This document shows, piece after piece, positions 22,753 to 34,369 of a stretch of 64,000 bases of DNA (position 1 is its first letter; each line of letters begins with the position of its first letter). Under the pieces are notes generated by a model. That model was not told where the DNA came from. It searched no databases and saw only the letters and a list, made by a program, of their open reading frames with translations. The position numbers were made by a program, and so were the translations under genes. This stretch comes from Hypericum androsaemum (taxonomy: Eukaryota; Streptophyta; Magnoliopsida; Malpighiales; Hypericaceae), in contig OZ023187.1 in the NCBI GenBank assembly GCA_963995505.1, positions 9,201,176 to 9,265,175 of the forward strand, read 5' to 3'.

Positions 22753-23062
22753 TGGTTCGTTTCGTCGACCAAGTTCGGGTTTTTTTGTCTGAACTCTAGC
22801 ATCTTCTTTTCGTGTATATTAATAAAATCAATTTTTTTAATTAGTAGATAACTATTACTTTGTTCAATTAGAATAGGAGTTCTAATTCGTAGAATTTGAG
22901 ACAAATTTAAACTGTTAGAAACATTTCAATAGTAGATTTCTGATATAATTTTATTCAGTAGTAGTATATAATTTTAGTTTAATCTATTATATCAATTATT
23001 TTTCCGTATCAGTAAAAAAATATTTAGACCTATGATTCAGGAATTGGCTCAGAAATAAGAAA
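22753..23062. other. Upstream region of the SNF2 gene
   Basis: A+T-rich sequence that must contain the gene's 5' UTR and promoter (read on the minus strand). No unambiguous TATA box or other element could be assigned. Confidence 0.45.
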
Positions 23063-23087
23063 ACAAGATATAGGGATGGGGTATAGT

Positions 23088-24225
23088 TAGACCTGATCAC
23101 GGTTCGAATTTGGACGAATTCGAATCGAATTTATTCGAATTCGAATTCATCAAAACATTAAACCGTATTCAATTCTTCACAAGACGAATCGAATACGAAT
23201 TATGAATTTTCGAATTAGAATCGAATTATAATTGAATTATAACGAATTCGAATTAATTCCAACGATGTTGAACATCTTGTGGAAAACGTTTTGGTTTCAT
23301 GTTGTTTAATTTGCAAAAAAATTTCCAATCTTTTACCAATTTTGGGCGAGCCCATAATAAATTAAATGCTTGTTTAATTTGTCCTAATGTAGAGTCTAAA
23401 ACTTTAATTTCATCTTGGGTACAAAGATTAAATATATGACATGCACATCTAATATGAAAAAATTTTCTTCCGAATCGTGTACAAAAAATTTCTAAATCTT
23501 TAACCATAACATTATTAGAACTTGCATTATCTAGAGAAATTGAAAATATTTTTTGAACTAGATTATATTCTTGTAAAATAATATGCAATATTTTATAACA
23601 ATTATTCCCACTATGACTATCATCAAAAACTCTATATGCAATTATTCTTTTTTTATATTCCATTCATTATCAATCCAATGACATGTAACACCAAAATATG
23701 AATGTGTTTGCCAATGATCACTCCATATATCACAATAAGAGAAGTAGCTCAAATTAGTAAACTTGAGGAAGAATTTATATAGCTCAAATTTTCAATAAGA
23801 GAAGTAGAGAATTGAGATTGGAATGTGTAAAATTTGAAGAATAAGAGGTGGTATTTATAGAGTTGGGAAGAAATTCTGAATTTATAAAAAAATTTTAAAA
23901 AGTACCAACAGTAAAAAAACGGTAACCTAGGGATTAAAATGGTAACAAAAAAAACGGTTAGAAAAAATGGTAATTTGCCCCTGAAATTTAAATTTCCCCT
24001 CCCCCCCTCCCTTTTAATTCCCCCCCTTTTGAATTCGAATTTGAATTACGAATTCGAATTGAATTCGCCGGTTTGACGAATTACAAAAAACTTGAACCGT
24101 ATTCAATTCTTATCATGACGAATTCGAATCGAATTTTTTGACGAATCGAATTATTGTCGAATCGAATCGAATTTTTTACGAATTGAATCGAATCACGAAT
24201 CGGATTCAATTCATGGCCAGGTCTA
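23088..24225 (-). mobile_element. hAT-type element derivative (family H1, copy 2)
   Basis: The ends are TAGACCTGATCACGG and, inverted, TAGACCTGGCCATG. It is flanked by 8-bp duplications GGTATAGT (23080-23087) and GGTATAGC (24226-24233). Both subterminal regions carry the same GAATTCGAAT-rich arrays as copy 1 at 7303-8893 and align with it almost end to end, but the internal deletion differs. It is 1138 bp long and non-autonomous. Confidence 0.92.
23253..23740 (-). pseudogene. hAT transposase, central part, broken
   Basis: On the minus strand the fragment reads CDIWSDHWQTHSYFGVTCHW, then after a one-base slip in an A-run near 23650 RIIAYRVFDDSHSGNN, SLDNASSNNVM, HIRCACHIFNLC and FPQDVQHRWN. 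These are the conserved blocks of plant RICESLEEPER-like hAT transposases, including the SLDNASSN acidic site and the C-x-H block. The N-terminal BED finger and C-terminal dimerisation region are missing. The sequence ends exactly where terminal element sequence resumes, which marks the deletion point. Confidence 0.85.
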
Positions 24226-24913
24226 GGTATAGCGTTAATAGAACCTACACATATCCTTGTTTTTTGAGTTGACTCATACCTTACTCTACAAATTTTTTAT
24301 TATTAGATTTATACCCTACTGGAGACCCAGGGTCTACAGGATCTGTAGGATCCGACCATTAAACATTCTATTTTTTGATAATTTTTTAATTATAAAATTA
24401 ATATAAATTCAAGACATCTACTACGTTACATATCAACATTCAATAGAAAATTAATGAAACATCAAATTTTGTAATTTAATTCCAATAGTACAAGTTTTTT
24501 CTTTCGAGTTTGAAGTACATAAATAATTCAACAAAAGAAAAATATAGAATGTTGACTTCTAATGATCCATCATTCACGACATCTTCTAAGCTGGTTGTTT
24601 AATAACATAATAAATATGTTAAAATTAACCATAAAATATATTATATATATTATCAATAGAATCTAATTATGGTCTGTCTATGATTTAATTAGGGTAGAGT
24701 CTAAAGTATAGTAAAAATGTAAGGATAGGATCTGACCCACAAAGTGTAACTATGGATTCATACCCTACCTTAGACCCTACTTCTAAACAAAGACTCATAC
24801 TCATATCCTACCGTAGACCCACTCAAAGTCAACATACCCTATACCCGTACCCGTAGGGCAAAGGTAGGGTCCAACCCACATGTATGGGTATTTCTGTCAT
24901 CCCTGACAACATA

Positions 24914-26171
24914 TCAGAAATAGGCCCAAACAATAATTAATTTTAGTTGTGTCCATACTTAGAATTGTGTCCTTTTTTTTGTGGGCTGGAAAAACATGTT
25001 CCGGGCTTGTCATTAATTAAAACAAATGTTTAACCGTTACCTTATTTTTCATTCGATTTTCTTCCCTTTTTTTTGTTTGCCCATTTTCTTATCCTATATT
25101 TTTTCTCTCACGGTGAACTTATTCATTACTAGATGCCATTAAAACACTAAGAATATATGTATCGTATTCTATACTCTCATCTTTATAACATCTCTAAATT
25201 GATAAAATGTCTTAATTCTCAGTTAGAACGAGTGTTAAAATTTAATAATCATCTATCGTAATAATTAATATTTTTTAAAAAATATTTAGTGCTAAATCTC
25301 AATTCTAATTTCCGCAAGAAATAATATTTTTGAATAATTACATAGATTTTTACATACTTTACAAATTCAAAAATAAAGTTAGCATATATATACCGTACAC
25401 TAAGACTCCTTCTTCATACTGACCCCATATGTCAAACATGTGAATCCATCTACTTGAAAAAAATATAAATATTATTTTCATATAAATTAATTTTGGGAGT
25501 GAAATAGATATTGAGAATTAGGTTTATTTAGGTTTGAAAATTTGGGAATTTAGTGTTATTATTCTATGTACTGTCCTGATCTTGAATGGTTTCCAAATAT
25601 GTGACAAAACAAAAAAAATTGTGTCATGTGCTATATTGTTATGTTCTATTCAGAATACGTACCGAACACAAGACCGAACTAATATTTTTAAGCAGAAAAA
25701 TGAAAAATTGAATAGAATCAATGTAAAAGAAAATTTTCTTCGAAATCTAACCAATTTTTTTTGCTAGAGAAAAATAATTGCAGAAACAAGATAATTAGAG
25801 AAAAATACTTAAAAGTCTAGATTCGATATAATATATATTGAGATCTTATTTTTTTTATAAATTAGTACTTAAAATTTAGAAATTAAATTCATTAGTTCAT
25901 GAAATTAATTTTCATCTCGTAAAATTACCGAAATATTATTTGTCACTTTAAAACTTCACCAATCCCATAAAAAACTAACTTTAGCACACACCTACTATCT
26001 CTAAAAAAAAGCACACACCTACTAGGCTGATGGGTCGCAAATGGAGGCGGGAGGAAGCCGATCGACTTGGGGAGATGGAGGCGGCCGAGAAATTTTGGAT
26101 GAAAATTAGAAATCAGGGTTAGAATGATTTGACTAAAACTTGGGTAACTCATGACGTGGCATGACACATCA
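24914..26171. other. A+T-rich stretch without a supported gene
   Basis: Only short frames with no domain are present. A G+C-richer patch at about 26030-26095 directly left of the Mutator-like element gives GGAGGCGG-type words but no recognisable protein. Confidence 0.45.
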
Positions 26172-26180
26172 AAAAAATTA

Positions 26181-26909
26181 GGGGAAAAATTCAAAAATCT
26201 CTGAGTTTTGATATAATGTACTAGGAGGTCCAGCTTATAATTAATTAGTCCCTGAATTTTGAGAAATCAAACATATTAGTCCCTATGATCAATTTGCATC
26301 TAAAATAACACTTGAGAGGACGAAAATACCCTTCAAAATAACACAACCCAGCCCTCCCTCTTTCTCTTCCTTCTCTCTTGTCTCCTCCCGCCGGTCGCCC
26401 GCCGTCCGCCCCGCTTCAGATTCGAAGCCGCTTGACCAAATTGTCACGACCCAGTTCCAAAATTGGTAACCTGATCAAGCTCTTCCCCATTTGGGGCCTT
26501 GAACATCTCCAAGCTGCCATGTCTCGGGCAACATTAGGGAGATTTCTAGCCTTTCGATTTGCCAAGGCTTCGACCATGTCCAATTTTTTGTCTGTTTATT
26601 TCACGTCAAGTTTGTGTTTTGTCCTTTCGGAATTGGTTTATTAGGTTAGATTTGGCAGGTGAAGAAGTTTCGCTTTTTAACATGGTGGTGGATTTTTTTT
26701 TTACTTTAAGCATAGGGTTAGTAACTAATTTGTGATTTTGGAATTTCAAAGTGATAGAGGGTATTTTCGTCCTCTCAAGTGTCATTTTAGATGCAAATTG
26801 ATTATAGGGACTAATAGGTTTGATTTCTCAAAACTGAAAGATTAATTAATTATAGGCTGGACCTCCTAGTACATTATATCAAAATATAGGGACTTATTAG
26901 TTTTTTCCC
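26181..26909. mobile_element. Mutator-like element with long terminal inverted repeats
   Basis: It is flanked by a perfect 9-bp duplication AAAAAATTA (26172-26180 and 26910-26918). The terminal inverted repeats are about 150 bp (26181-26335 and 26755-26909), starting GGGGAAAAA and GGGAAAAAA, and both include ATAATGTACTAGGAGGTCCA and CACTTGAGAGGACGAAAATA. The interior (about 26340-26750) is unrelated, starts G+C-rich with CCGCCGGTCGCCCGCCG, and has no transposase. A 9-bp duplication plus long inverted repeats and a foreign interior is the Pack-MULE layout. The origin of the interior is not recognised. Confidence 0.85.
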
Positions 26910-26918
26910 AAAAAATTA

Positions 26919-27195
26919 TTGATGTAGTATGTCACGTGGATAAAATTTTTTGTCGCTTTGTCAGATAAATTAGAATCACATGCTAATGGTTGTGTCAAAA
27001 TATAAAACCATGAAATTCAAGTAGACTTTTACAATCAATTAGTTAAAAAGATAAAGGAAAAAAAATACTTAGAGGTTCCTGAGGTTTGATATATTGTATT
27101 GGGAAGTCCACTACTTAGTAAATTAGTCTATAAGTTTTGAAAAATCGAACTCATCTGTCACTATAACCAATTTCTCCCTACATTCAATTAAACTA
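26919..27195. repeat. Flank of the Mutator-like element with a lone related terminal sequence
   Basis: At about 27050-27190 the sequence AAAAATACTTAGAGGTTCCTGAGG...TGATATATTGTATTGGGAAGTCCA resembles the inverted repeat of the element at 26181-26909, with strong divergence. It breaks off where the LINE begins. It is probably one end of an older relative. Confidence 0.45.
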
Positions 27196-27943
27196 CCAAT
27201 GTAGAGTACCAAAAGTCTATGGTAAGACACCTACCACGTATAGCCTCAAATCACTCATCTCCTCGAACTCCGACCGAGTGTGAGGGGTGGTGGATTTCTT
27301 TCGATCCCAGGCAGCCTGGTTACTCCATACAGACTCCATGACCTTTTTGGACTCATAGTGGCCCAGGACTTCACCTGCCACTGATGTATTGGATTCTCTC
27401 ACACTGGATCTACGTTAGTGGAACCCCGAGGTGTTTGGACATATCCTTCGGGGCAAGGATAGATGCATGGCCAGGTTAGCGACGTCAAAGGTGGTTAGAG
27501 TCTAGGGTTACGAGAGGCCTCCTCCGCTTAGAGGACAAGCTACGTAGTTGACCAGGAGGCGCTATTATGGTTGTAGAAGTTTAGGGAGAGCTGGATTGCG
27601 GATGGAGACCACAACATTCGATTATTTCATACTTCGACCAATTTTCGATGGAATGGAAACCAGATTCGCGATCTTCTATCCCCAGATGGAGTGGGGCTAT
27701 GGGACTGGGGCTCCCTCTGCACATTGGTTGTAGACCGCTTTCAGCGACTATATTCACAAGAGAAACCATGTCGGTCGGTCTTCCCATTCCGAAATGGTTT
27801 TCCTATTTTGGATGCTAGCCACTCAAAGGGACTATGCAGCCCAGTATCTCGAGTAAACGTATAAGATAAGTTATTTTAGATGGGACCCTACAAAGCCCCA
27901 GACGAGGATGGCTACCAAGCTATCTTCTTTCAGAGGTGGTAGG
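27196..27943 (+). pseudogene. LINE ORF2, endonuclease end and start of reverse transcriptase
   Basis: Broken frames show AAWLLHTDSMTFLDS, TSPATDVLDSLTLDLR and NPEVFGHILRGKDRCMARL, which are conserved in the plant L1 linker after the endonuclease. These are followed by KSRAAWIADGDHNIRLFH (usually SRxxWxxxGDxNTxFFH) and LLSPDG. The last part, MGPYKAPDEDGYQAIFFQR, is the start of the RT domain (GPxKAPGPDGFxxxFFxxxW). It stops at the target site of the Athila-type element and continues at 38927. Confidence 0.85.
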
Positions 27944-29356
27944 TGATGCGTGTCAATTCACATCTTTATTTGTTATATTATTTATATTATTTTTGGTCTA
28001 TTTCGTATTTGCATCGTCATATTTTATTCCAGTTGAGTCGTGAGAGTGGATATTTACACTATGTATTACAGGTAGTCGAAGTCTAAATATCACGTTCCAG
28101 TACGGAGCAAAGGAGTACCAGATTGAAAAGAGTCAAAGGACTAGAGTCAACCATGTGGACACGTATGCTGGCATTCCGCCATGTACGCTCAGCCTGGGAA
28201 TCAATTTTGGATGCGTACCTGGCACCCCGCCATGTACGCCCAATTTCGTGATTAAGATGTTGATACACACACTCAGGTCTTTTTGTTTCCACTGGCCATG
28301 TACATACAACCCTCTTCACGTATGCTCAGGTCTCTGCCAAGGCAGCAAAGTCAGCCGAATTAAGTCATTTCTGCCGCCAGTTTTGAGAAGAATCTAGAAC
28401 TAAGATTTTTGACATTCAGGTTTTCTATACATACCCTGCTAGTTCTAGGTTTTAGACATCCATCTTTCCATTGACATTTCTCTACACATTCCACTTGGTA
28501 CTTGGTTCGGGATTCATTTGTATTTGAGTATTCCTGAGACTTTCATCATATTGGTGATTTCTTCCACTTACTTTTACTTTATGCTTTTTATTCTCTGTAA
28601 TATGATTATGTCAAGTATGATAACCATGAGCAGGAAGTAGTTACTTTTGAGTGCGGTGTCCATAGGGCACGTTTGATGGTTTAGGTTATAGATTGAATAC
28701 GGAACGTGGTTATTGATCGGTATACTTAATGCGTATTTCTTCTTTCATGTTGTTAAGTTTGGAGTAAACCTATCCTATGAACCCTAGGTCATTGCCTAGT
28801 GATGATTAGGCATGGGTTATTGGTTCAAGATTAATAACATGAGAGGGGTTATATGACCATTAGCTTACCTACTATCCCAACGGACGTTGGGACGCCGAAA
28901 AGCCAAATAATATGCCTTAAAGTCTAGACGGGTGAAACTCTCTGATAGGTGATTTGTATGGAGGAACACAATAATTGATAAACTTAGGTTTTTGCCTCTT
29001 ACCCTATATTTTTCGATTTAGCTATTCGTGACTTTGGTAGTTGCCTTGTACCCTTTCGTTACTAATAGTACCATAGGAAACTCTGATTACCATCTCCTAG
29101 TAAATCCATAATTGAACCTGTCAACGTGTTATGGTACCGTGCTCTTCTTTATCATTCTTGCATTCATCTCGTAAACCCTGATATGGTCGTTACTTTTGTT
29201 CCTTTAGTTTATTTTCCTTCACTTCTACTACTCTTATAATCACCATTTGCAAACCTATTTTGCATCGATTCTCTTGCCAATCCCTGAGTTTGAAACTATT
29301 TACTACTATATTATATGCATAGGATTGGTAGATTATTCACACAATTACCCCTATTA
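27944..29356 (+). repeat. 5' LTR of the Athila-type element (1413 bp)
   Basis: It starts TGATGCGTGTC and ends CCCCTATTA; the 3' copy ends CCCCTATCA. It aligns along its length with 34370-35487 plus 38667-38921. It contains repeated TACGC(C/T) and GTACGC words around 28150-28330 and the TATA-like GTTTTCTATACATACCC region near 28425. Confidence 0.88.
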
Positions 29357-29359
29357 AAT

Positions 29360-29377
29360 TGGCTCCGTTGACGTGGA
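29360..29377 (+). other. Primer binding site, tRNA-Asp type (degenerate)
   Basis: TGGCTCCGTTGACGTGGA begins three bases after the LTR end. Compared with the Athila/Tat consensus TGGCGCCGTTGCCGGGGA, which is complementary to plant tRNA-Asp, it has three mismatches. Confidence 0.75.
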
Positions 29378-29468
29378 CTAAGATTTTAGGCATAAGAATT
29401 ATCTGCTTTCGGTTTGCAACCCTAGTTTCCTAATTTTTTGCATTTTCTTTTTCATGTAGTTTTTGTGT

Positions 29469-30505
29469 ATGCCTAAGATGCGAACCACAGGATCAGATCC
29501 CGATATTGGCTCTGCTTTCGAAGTTGACATTCACGCGATCGAAAAGACAAATAGGCTTGCCCGAAAGGAAGCTGATATAAGAAGGAGAAACATGGCGAAC
29601 AACCAAGGAGATGGAATCGTGAACACCATCGCAGAATCGGCCAACGCGACTCGGCCATTCCTACTTGGAATGGGAATCCGAATAGTATGCACTAATCAGA
29701 TATTGATGCTAATGCTTTTGAAGTGAAGCTATCAATATCAACTTGCTGAAATCCTCAGTTCAATTTAATGGACTACCTCACAAGGACCCGAGAGAGCATC
29801 TTTCTCAATTTGAGGATACCTGCAGCACTATACAATATAATGGAGTGAGTGAAGATGCACTAAAGCTGTGTATATTCTGCTTTACACTGAGTAGCCGTGC
29901 CTTAGCATGGTACAAGAATCTACAGGGAGATGTCATCACTACATGGCAAGCACTTGCTCAAGCCTTCCTCAGAAATTTTTTCTCCATGGCCAAGACATCA
30001 AAGCTCTTGCAGGAAATTAATCTATTTCAATAACAAGATAGAGAATATGTCTATGAAAGCTAGGACAGATTCTGGGACATGCAACATTCATTCTCTGAAC
30101 ATAGAATAACTCCAGAAAGTCTACTCAAAATTTTCTACAATGGACTGAAGCTGCCATCTTCGAGAGCTATTTTTAACGCCACATCCAACAGATGTTTTCT
30201 CCGGAAGACAATGAAAGAAGCTATTCAATTGATGGAAAGAGATGGTTGAAATCAATGGGATGTGGCCAAGTGAGCAGAAACATTTATAAAAAGAGGTTGC
30301 TAAGAGAATGATAGAAGTGGATGCCCACACCAAGCTGCAAGCTCAAATGGCAGCCATTACTAAAAGACTTGATGATTTGACTAAGATAAAAGCCAAGGTA
30401 GCAGCTATACAAAAAGTGTGTGAGATGTGTGAAGAGGATCATGATAATATTGACTGTCCTATGATGAAGGAAGAAGAAGTCAAGGCTTTCAACTTTGTAC
30501 AATAG
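29469..30505 (+). pseudogene. Athila-type gag, broken
   Basis: The first ATG at 29469 opens an MPKMRTTG start typical of Athila gag. After a frameshift near 29730 the retrotransposon gag domain follows (FNGLPHKDPREHLSQFEDTC, GVSEDALKL, ALAWYKNL, TTWQALAQAFLRNFF), then stops at 30031 and in 30249. The last piece (30308-30505) includes CEMCEEDHDNIDCP, a zinc-knuckle-like CxxC...H...C motif. Gag forms the retroelement particle. At least two frameshifts and several stops make it non-functional. Confidence 0.85.
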
Positions 30506-31204
30506 CAGAAAAGTGCCTCATTTTCCAATCCTAACTTCTATTTGAGTGGGACCAACTCAAAGGGGAGGAGGACAACAGTAAAAATGACGCTAAGGACAAT
30601 TTCCAAAGGGATTTCTAGTCGACAAAGTTAACACAATGGAGAACAAGGTTGATCAATTGGTGCAGGCTGTCAATTAGTCTATTGTCGTCCATAACCAGGC
30701 AGTGGAGGGGATGAACTGGTTTGAAGCAAGGCAATAAGAAATAGAGACAGTTATCATGGGACAGACAATCCAACTAAAGAAAATGGAGGTTGAGTTCGGC
30801 CACTGGGCAACATTAACTCTCAACGCCCTATCGATTCACTCCCTAGCAACACTCAAGTTAATCTGAGAGGGGAGATCAAGGCGGACACTCTCCGAAATGA
30901 TAAGGGACTCCAAGAACCTCCAAAGACTACTGAGCAAAGGAATGCGCAGCTGTGGAATGGTAAGTTGGGGAGCATATGGTAGATACCATTTATGTTCCTC
31001 CGCCACTGCGAGTGAGCCCCGCTGTTTCCTCCAAATGTCAAGAAGCAGGCCATTTGGACGAAAAAATTTCTGAGCTTCATGGTGAAGATGAAGGGCAGCC
31101 AGATCACTATACATTTCTTGGAGATACTAGACCAGATGCCTCAGTATGCCAAATTCCTCAAAGAAATAATCAACAAGAAATGCACTTGAAAGCATAAAGA
31201 AGCT

Positions 31205-31750
31205 GTGCCCCTAACCACCAACAAAAATTCGCTAATATCAAAGGACATCCTAGCCAAGCTCAAGGATCCAGGGAGTTTTTCGATCCTTTGTGCTATTGGA
31301 GATTATAATTTTGAACATTGCTTATGTGATCTTGGTGCCAGTATTAATTTGGTGCCATTGTCTCTTTTCAGTGAACTTAATCGGTGAGACCTTAAACAGT
31401 CAAACCTGATATTGCAGTTGGCTGATCAATTTATTAACACGGGATCATAGAAGATGTGATGGTTAGAGTTGAAATGTTTGTTATTCTAGCAGATTTTGTA
31501 GTACTTGATTTTGAAGCTACGGACAACTGCCTACTACTCCTTGGAAGACCATTCCTCAACACCAGGCGAGCAATCATAGATGTGCATAACGGAAAGCTCA
31601 AGATGCATATTGGGAATGACATGGTAGAATACCAAATGGCTAATGCATTCTGTGCAGAGGATGACTATTTATTGAAGAAATGGAGGGAGAACCTACTTTC
31701 CTCCTCACCATGTCAAATTAAGCATCCTAGGGAGTATAAGTCAAGCTAAC
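31205..31750 (+). pseudogene. Athila-type aspartic protease region, broken
   Basis: ISKDILAKLKDPGSF leads to the active-site segment LCDLGASINLVPLSLF (D-L-G-A-S in Athila proteases instead of D-S-G-A). A stop at about 31385 and a frameshift precede DFVVLDFEATDNCLLLLGRP and FLNTRRAIIDVHNGKL, the second conserved half. The frame closes at about 31750 and pol does not follow: non-coding sequence with GTACGCG words and a new frame region come next. Confidence 0.85.
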
Positions 31751-34369
31751 GACTTTAAATTTGTACGTTTTATTTTTCTGTAATTTTATTATGTTTATTT
31801 ATTTTAGCACTTTGTTATTCATGTTTTAATAATAGTGACATAGGCACGACAAGTGGAGGCCAGCATAGGTAGATGATCCCCATGCGTACGCGTCTACGCG
31901 CTATCACATTTTTGGGCGTATGCCTCTATAAGGGCGCGCATGCTACATTATGCAATATGGGGAATTGGCATACACTCATGCCCTTGGGCATACACTGACC
32001 TAGACAAATCTATATAAGAAGTGAGAAATCAAGGTAGAATGCACACAACAGAAAATAAAAAAGAGACAAAAACCCTACGATCAAGAATTTCAAGGTGGCA
32101 CACAAGGACGCCTGAGAAGACATGACCAATATGCTATTGGCTTATCAGCAAGCACGTAGAAAATACCCTTGGTCTAGTGAAGTTACACCCTCCATCAATA
32201 GCGACTCTGACAGACGTGAAGATGGTGATCTAGGGAACATGTTCGATATAATATTTTTGATCTTCACCGTCAAAGTATAAGCTCTATCTTAATTATTCTT
32301 ATCTTCCTTACCTATAATATGATAGGAGATCCCTTGAAAAATTAGGAGTTTATTTTGAACTAGAAAAATATCTTAGACGTATGGGGTGGAGAACCTTTAC
32401 TCAAGAACGTAGGTATTCCAATATGGGATTAATGGCTGAATTCTTTGCAACTGTGCACTTTAAGTTGATATGAGGAGTTTTAATTTTTGTTGTTTTGGAA
32501 AAGAGCATGGTATGACTAATTATGAGTTTTGTGATATACTCGGACTACCATATTGTGGCACCATTGATTTTGATAATCCGATGGACATGCATAATGAATT
32601 GGATACGTTAATTGGAGTGCTAAAATTTGATAAAGCATAAGCTGATGCATATCTAATTAAGAATATTACCATGCTCTATCTACATCGCTTTATTACCTCT
32701 ACATATTTTACTAGTACGAATCTTGATTGAGTCACTAGGACAGAGTTATATGCACTCTTTTGTGCTAGGAATGGTTATGCGTTCAATACAAGTGGTGCAA
32801 TTTTGTACAACTTTCAGAAATACCTAACTCAGCGTAAAGAGGTTATGTGCTGTGACTATATTATCACTGAAATTATTTTACATGTTGCTTCTAGGCCTAC
32901 ACAGAATCACATCAGGAGCATATACCGGATAGAGGCTACGACTTTGGATGTTTTGCATCTCATTGAAGCTGGACTGGCGGCACCTAAACTGAACACTCGA
33001 AATGTCCACCTACTGCCTATAGCAAAGCGACTAGCCTTTAAAAGGAGCCAGCAAGGACGAGATGCATGAAAGAAGGAAAGGAAAGCAGAAATAGATACTC
33101 TCCATTAGACAACCAAAGAAGCAACCACGCATCTGATCACACTGAAGGCAGTAATTATAGACCTCACTCACTGCCAAGAGGACATGCACGAGGAGCTGCG
33201 TACGTACATGTTCCACAAGGATAAGAAGCTATGGACTATTTTGCTAGAGCATTGAGAACTTCAAAAAGTACAGTTGAAGCAAAACAAGAGCGTGACAACC
33301 CTACTAGAGAAGGTGGCACATATACCTCCTCCGCCTCTACAAAACCACTGATCATGACAATACTAATTCACTCTCACTTTTCTTTTATTTTTTGCTTTTG
33401 TTTTGTTTATGTCTGTCTTTATGTGATGATGGCGAGTCTGTTTCCCTCACATTGATGACAACATGTTCAATAAATGTTGGGGGGTGGGTGTCTACATGTT
33501 TTATTTTTATTTTTGCATATGATCGAGTCTAGATTATAAATTAGGATATGTGTCTGCTTTATTTTATCGAGTCACCCCACTTGAACTTTCAATCTTAAAC
33601 CTATAACGAGGATAGTGTAAGCCCATATTGAGAGGTATGTCTTGCTTTTCAAAAACTTTATAATCGGACTAAATGATCAGTGGGTTGTAGGACTATGAGA
33701 ACATATAAGTAGTCGAGGGGACAAGCTCTTAGTAGCCAATAACTCTACCTTGCATATTATAAATATTTTCAATAGCTTGAACTTGTGCTAACTGCCAAAA
33801 ATATGTTTTGAAAAATCTTTTCCACGAAGGGCAGTGGTTAGGTATAGGCAAACCTCGAAAAGAAAGGCATTAAAAAAAAACAAATAAATGAATAAAGAGC
33901 TTAGGAGGTACAAGGCAAGAGGAAATAAAATGCCAGTCCATAGAAATTGAAGGGTGGACTTAATAGATGGGATCAATACCACTCTAACCAGGGCAAGCTT
34001 GAAACGGTGGAGAAAGCTACAAAAAATTGAGTCCCAAGAGAAAAATTGACTCGGCCTACTTAAGTTTTGAGTGAGTCCTCAAGCCGCCATTCAAGCTAAA
34101 AACTATTTTGGGGTGAGGTGAAATGATAGAGTAATGTGTCCATAATTATCTCTTTATGTTGTGTAGTTTTTGCGGTACTGTGCCTACTGATCGTCACCAG
34201 TTTTAGAATAAAAAATTATGGAAAACTATAAGGATTTGTGTTCTGATCTTGAATTGTGAAATAGAGCTAACAAAGGAGTTCCTCGGGATAGTCTGTTCTT
34301 GATGGTTTATTTGTTCGGTATGCTTGTTTTGCTTTCTTGAGCACAAGCAAGAGTTCAAGTGTGGGGGTG
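31751..34369 (+). other. Rest of the Athila-type interior
   Basis: Apart from the late frame, this is decayed internal sequence. The polypurine-like tract at 34355-34369 (CAAGTGTGGGGGTG) marks the start of the 3' LTR. A very similar GTTGGGGGGTGGGTG stretch at 33476-33490 may be an internal second tract, which Athila elements often carry. Confidence 0.5.
32460..33069 (+). pseudogene. Late Athila frame (plant transposon domain / env-like position), broken
   Basis: A broken frame reads MTNYEFCDILGLPYCGTIDF, NITMLYLHRFITSTYF, VTRTELYALFCARNGY and IITEIILHVAS. In layout it matches the frame Athila-type elements carry downstream of pol, often called the putative plant transposon protein or env-like ORF. 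Its function in plants is not established. Stops at 32638 and 32728 interrupt it. The closing basic stretch (KRLAFKRSQQGRDA) ends at 33069. Confidence 0.6.

Larger units (their letters stand above)
23071..24905. mobile_element. Outer hAT-like non-autonomous element (family H2), carrying a nested hAT
   Basis: The ends are TAGGGATGGGGTATA and, inverted, CAGGGATGACAGAAATACCC. It is flanked by near-identical 8-bp duplications, ACAAGATA (23063-23070) and ACAACATA (24906-24913), diagnostic of hAT. Seventeen bases in, it is interrupted by the H1 copy at 23088-24225. Without that insert it is roughly 690 bp, with no coding frame. A broken relative lies at about 890-1960. Confidence 0.82.

Noticed and set aside
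22276..22904. Several long overlapping frames on both strands around the first SNF2 exon
   Set aside because: They are shadows of the G+C-rich first exon (minus strand, 22752-22289), which alone matches the conserved N-terminus and splices in phase.
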